Assembly: GCA_964393115.1 (NCBI GenBank) | Contig: CAYMST010000205.1 | Span: 1 to 8,525 of the forward strand | DNA from: CAYMST01 sp964393115 | GTDB taxonomy: Bacteria > Bacteroidota > Bacteroidia > Cytophagales > Cyclobacteriaceae | Reading direction: 5' to 3' | DNA length: 8,525 bases | Shown: positions 6,934-8,525 of the stretch, piece after piece | Layout: each line of letters opens with the position of its first letter | How positions within the stretch are numbered: the first letter of the stretch is position 1 | Translations under genes and position numbers: made by a program | The notes under the pieces: model-generated | Seen by the model: only the letters and a program-made list of their open reading frames with translations | Told to the model about the DNA's origin: nothing | Databases searched by the model: none

Positions 6934-7377
6934 ATGGATTACAAATCCAATTCATCAATCTTCAAGATGCCCTACGGAACATCTCGAAGAGCGGGAGTGG
7001 ATTCTTGGTCTGCCAACGCACCAGCTGAAATCGTTAAACATTTGGATTATTGTCCTGAGTCACTAAAGGAAATTGAAAGGTATATTCTTGAAAAATACAA
7101 CAAGGAAAACCTAGGAGATTCTGAGAATAAAATTGAAATAGATGCTCTTGTGTCGTATTACGGAGAAACTATACGCAGAAATATACCCAATAGCACCTGG
7201 CATATTGAATTGGATGATGAAACTGATGCATATTATAATAGTCCAGCAGTAAAGCCGCCAATTGGATTACATATAGGACTGTATTATGTTCTGAAAAGAA
7301 TTATTCACAAGAAAACAGGTACTTTTTTGTATAATAGGTATATCAAAACTATAAAGAAGAATAACCTAGAGGTTTAG
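6934..7377 (+). CDS. Small orphan protein with REP-derived N-terminus, possible relic immunity gene
   Basis: 147 residues from ATG 6934; ATG 6967, inside the REP, would give 136, and ATG 6877 lies in the transposase gene. Codons 9-21 from 6934 read through the right REP (MPYGTSRRAG). Natural-looking protein begins about residue 30: AEIVKHLDYCPESLKEIERYI, then IDALVSYYGETIRRN (70-83) and W89, then a C-terminal IGLYYVLKRII segment and basic tail. I cannot name the family. Size, leaderless cytoplasmic character, the YYGE...RRN...W pattern and position beyond a toxin-immunity pair all suit an orphan immunity protein whose original 5' end was replaced by the REP element. No toxin domain precedes it. 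It could equally be an unrelated broken gene. Confidence 0.5.
   Translation: MDYKSNSSIFKMPYGTSRRAGVDSWSANAPAEIVKHLDYCPESLKEIERYILEKYNKENLGDSENKIEIDALVSYYGETIRRNIPNSTWHIELDDETDAYYNSPAVKPPIGLHIGLYYVLKRIIHKKTGTFLYNRYIKTIKKNNLEV
6959..6990 (-). repeat. Right REP-like hairpin
   Basis: Read on the minus strand: CTTCGAGATG, loop TTCCGTAGGG, CATCTTGAAG (6960-6989), plus one flanking pair. The loop is identical to the left copy. Compared with the left stem, one C-G pair has become T-A, and the G-T wobble has moved to a different position, so pairing is kept despite sequence change. Confidence 0.75.
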
Positions 7378-7382
7378 TTACC

Positions 7383-7405
7383 CCCCATCTGGCGCAAGTG
7401 TTTTT
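7383..7405 (+). repeat. Half copy of the T-loop hairpin repeat
   Basis: This stretch matches 6208-6230 at 22 of 23 positions: a C run, ATC, GGCGCAAGTG and T5. The second stem arm is missing and unrelated sequence (GAGGCTGTG) follows. It starts five bases after the orphan gene's stop, mirroring the full copy's position after the immunity gene. Confidence 0.7.
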
Positions 7406-7428
7406 GAGGCTGTGTAAGGGGTTGTGTA

Positions 7429-7442
7429 GCCATGAACATGGC
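7429..7442. promoter_or_regulatory. Small dyad upstream of the lipoprotein gene
   Basis: GCCATG-AA-CATGGC lies 31 bases before the lipoprotein ATG. It could be an operator or a remnant of a dispersed repeat. Six-base arms are short, so this is tentative. Confidence 0.25.
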
Positions 7443-7473
7443 ATAGTTATTGTAAACTTGATTAGAAAAAAAC

Positions 7474-8190
7474 ATGAAGACCTTTTTTTATTTGATCATT
7501 ATTCTCTTAGTCGCTGCAAGCTGCGACAAAAACGACCCACAACCAATGAATTCATTTCCAGAATTTATTCTCGCAGGAGCATCCGAGGGTGTTTCAGAAT
7601 ACACTTTCTCAAATAAAAGTACTGGGCATATTACCAATGGAGACTCGGTATTCAACTGGAATGCCCCTACGATAAATCAGACTCACCTCGCCTCGCTAAA
7701 CCTCGACGGCGACGATTTGACGGACATAACCTATGGGTTCACAAGTCTTATCATTTATGGTATCCTTACCTTTAGATCATTACATATCAGCAATATTGGA
7801 CCAGACATCGATGGTTATGAGTTCGCCATAGAAAAAAATAACGTGGAAGGATTTGATGGTAACCGTGTAAACATGGTCAAGCTCTTTAGTGAAACCGACA
7901 CTATCTCATCTACATCACACTGGCTTACTGAATCAACCGACGTCTCAAATCAACGGGTTCATCTGTCATACTTTTACAACCGTGAATATCATAGCAACTG
8001 GGACGATTCGGTAAACCACGAAATGGGGAACTTATTTCTAAACCCTCATGCTAAAAATAAATTTATTGGAATACGAAAAAAAGTAAATGACCAATACGTC
8101 TACGGCTATATCGAGTGTGATTTTGAAAACTATAATAACCTCACACTGCTAAGAAGCGCGTTTGCTGATCAGCAAACGAATTCAGATTAG
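7474..8190 (+). CDS. Surface-type lipoprotein of unknown function
   Basis: 238 residues with an SPII signal (FFYLIIILLVAAS|C17) followed by DKNDPQP, the charged start common in Bacteroidota outer-membrane lipoproteins. A single LDGDDLTD segment (about residues 77-84) looks like a calcium-binding FG-GAP-type loop. The C-terminal FIGIRKKVNDQYVYGYIECDF followed by LTLLRSAFADQ resembles the ending of a common uncharacterised Bacteroidota lipoprotein group (YIG-R...YYYGWI pattern). The leader is A-rich (AGAAAAAAAC) without a Shine-Dalgarno site, normal for the phylum. The promoter is unclear. No toxin lies directly upstream, so an immunity role is possible but unsupported. The end of the gene contains a perfect palindrome. 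Confidence 0.8.
   Translation: MKTFFYLIIILLVAASCDKNDPQPMNSFPEFILAGASEGVSEYTFSNKSTGHITNGDSVFNWNAPTINQTHLASLNLDGDDLTDITYGFTSLIIYGILTFRSLHISNIGPDIDGYEFAIEKNNVEGFDGNRVNMVKLFSETDTISSTSHWLTESTDVSNQRVHLSYFYNREYHSNWDDSVNHEMGNLFLNPHAKNKFIGIRKKVNDQYVYGYIECDFENYNNLTLLRSAFADQQTNSD
8159..8178. repeat. Perfect 20-bp palindrome at the lipoprotein gene 3' end
   Basis: CGTTTGCTGATCAGCAAACG is its own reverse complement with no spacer and ends 10 bases before the stop codon's last T-A-G begins. It encodes AFADQQT. As RNA it could form an eight-pair hairpin with a four-base loop, but no immediate T-run makes it a clear terminator. Confidence 0.7.
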
Positions 8191-8192
8191 CG

Positions 8193-8223
8193 TTGCGCTA
8201 TTTTTCGGAATACACTAAATTTG
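8193..8223 (+). promoter_or_regulatory. Candidate Bacteroidota promoter for the downstream secreted protein
   Basis: TTG at 8193-8195, a 20-base gap and TAAATTTG at 8216-8223 match the phylum's -33 TTG / -7 TAnnTTTG pattern with normal spacing. It lies 79 bases upstream of the ATG at 8303 and just after the lipoprotein stop, implying separate transcription and a leader of roughly 70 bases. Confidence 0.5.
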
Positions 8224-8302
8224 AGGATGTTAAGGCGAAGCTGCTAAAACTTCGTTTACGTGATATCAGAATTTCCACTTTTAGTAACCGAAATAGAACG
8301 AC

Positions 8303-8525
8303 ATGAACACTAAATATCTAGCATTTACACTATCCATTACTGTTTTTACATTTTACTTTATTGAAAGTAGCGCACAGGTTTCGCTTGAGCTAGAAACCAG
8401 TAGCGATATCATATTTGGAGAGAAACCCGAAACGAGTGACTGGGGAGTGGGCAAGCTATCCATGAGCACCGAATGGGACACGGATAATCCGATGCCTGCA
8501 TTGGGCAGTACAGGAGGGACCGAAG
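8303..8525 (+). CDS. Secreted protein, 3' truncated by the window edge
   Basis: An open frame from ATG 8303 runs off the window after 74 codons. Residues 1-24 form a Sec signal (LAFTLSITVFTFYFIESSA|Q) with the A|Q cleavage usual in this phylum. The visible mature part is VSLELETSSDIIFGEKPETS, then a W-G-V-G and a Thr/Gly/Asp-rich stretch. I do not recognise a family. It may be a large surface or adhesin-like protein. The A-rich leader (GAAATAGAACGAC) and the upstream promoter candidate support the start. Confidence 0.7.
   Translation, partial: MNTKYLAFTLSITVFTFYFIESSAQVSLELETSSDIIFGEKPETSDWGVGKLSMSTEWDTDNPMPALGSTGGTE

Larger units (their letters stand above)
6329..6995 (+). mobile_element. 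REP-RAYT unit with 60-bp composite inverted ends
   Basis: Positions 6329-6388 and 6936-6995 align as inverted repeats without gaps at 49 of 60 positions by eye (27 of 28 in the outer part). Each end has, going inward, a CCCGCTC lead, a REP-like hairpin, an 11-nt spacer and a small GGAT-N5-ATCC hairpin. The transposase occupies almost all the space between: its ATG is 15 bases after the left end and its stop 4 bases before the right end. No target duplication was found, as expected of HUH single-strand transposition. The left end abuts a truncated transposase gene. Confidence 0.75.

Noticed and set aside
7453..7460. TAAACTTG as a -7 element for the lipoprotein gene.
   Set aside because: It has one mismatch to TAnnTTTG and no TTG at the right spacing upstream (the nearest is 28 bases away).
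7398..7616. 72-residue open frame overlapping the lipoprotein start.
   Set aside because: It begins in the half repeat, is rich in Arg/Lys/His, and overlaps the convincing signal peptide in another frame.
1..8525. CRISPR arrays, tRNA or rRNA genes.
   Set aside because: No regularly spaced direct repeats with unique spacers and no tRNA or rRNA core sequences were seen on either strand.

Overview
The window looks like an accessory locus from a Bacteroidota chromosome, plausibly a marine Cytophagales-type organism, though I cannot name the genus. The clues are moderate-to-low GC, Sec signal peptides ending in S|Q or A|Q, A-rich leaders without Shine-Dalgarno sites, a candidate TTG-N20-TAAATTTG promoter (the Bacteroidota -33/-7 type), an SPII lipoprotein beginning CDKND, and a REP-associated transposase. 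All genes are on the + strand.

Region 1 (46-6197) is a two-gene toxin-immunity cassette. The first gene encodes a secreted protein of about 1,728 residues. In order it has a signal peptide, two blocks of aromatic GX3 repeats, an eight-cysteine knot, about eleven metal-binding-type repeats (DxDGDGYY ... C ... DCDD), a proline-rich linker encoded over a nine-C tract, an unrecognised middle region, a helical pre-toxin spacer and a C-terminal domain with a PD-(D/E)xK nuclease signature. The second gene overlaps its stop codon by four bases (ATGA). It encodes a leaderless PQQ-like beta-propeller, the likely cytoplasmic immunity protein.

Region 2 (6198-7473) is mosaic. It holds a short T-loop hairpin, the first 20 or so codons of a broken REP-associated transposase, and a compact 667-bp element. 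That element is an intact HUH/Y1 transposase between gapless 60-bp terminal inverted repeats, each folding into a REP-like hairpin with the same loop and covarying stems. Next comes a small orphan gene whose present 5' end runs through the right REP; it may be a leftover immunity gene. A half copy of the first hairpin follows its stop codon.

Region 3 (7474-8525) holds a surface-type lipoprotein of unknown function with a perfect 20-bp palindrome at its 3' end, a candidate promoter, and the start of another secreted protein cut off by the window edge.

Most plausible overall reading: an interbacterial or self-recognition polymorphic toxin with a long disulfide- and metal-stabilised stalk carries a nuclease warhead. 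The beta-propeller protects the producer. The downstream REP/orphan zone looks like the usual scar of cassette turnover. The export route is not visible, because the C-terminus is the warhead and no type 9 sorting domain is present.
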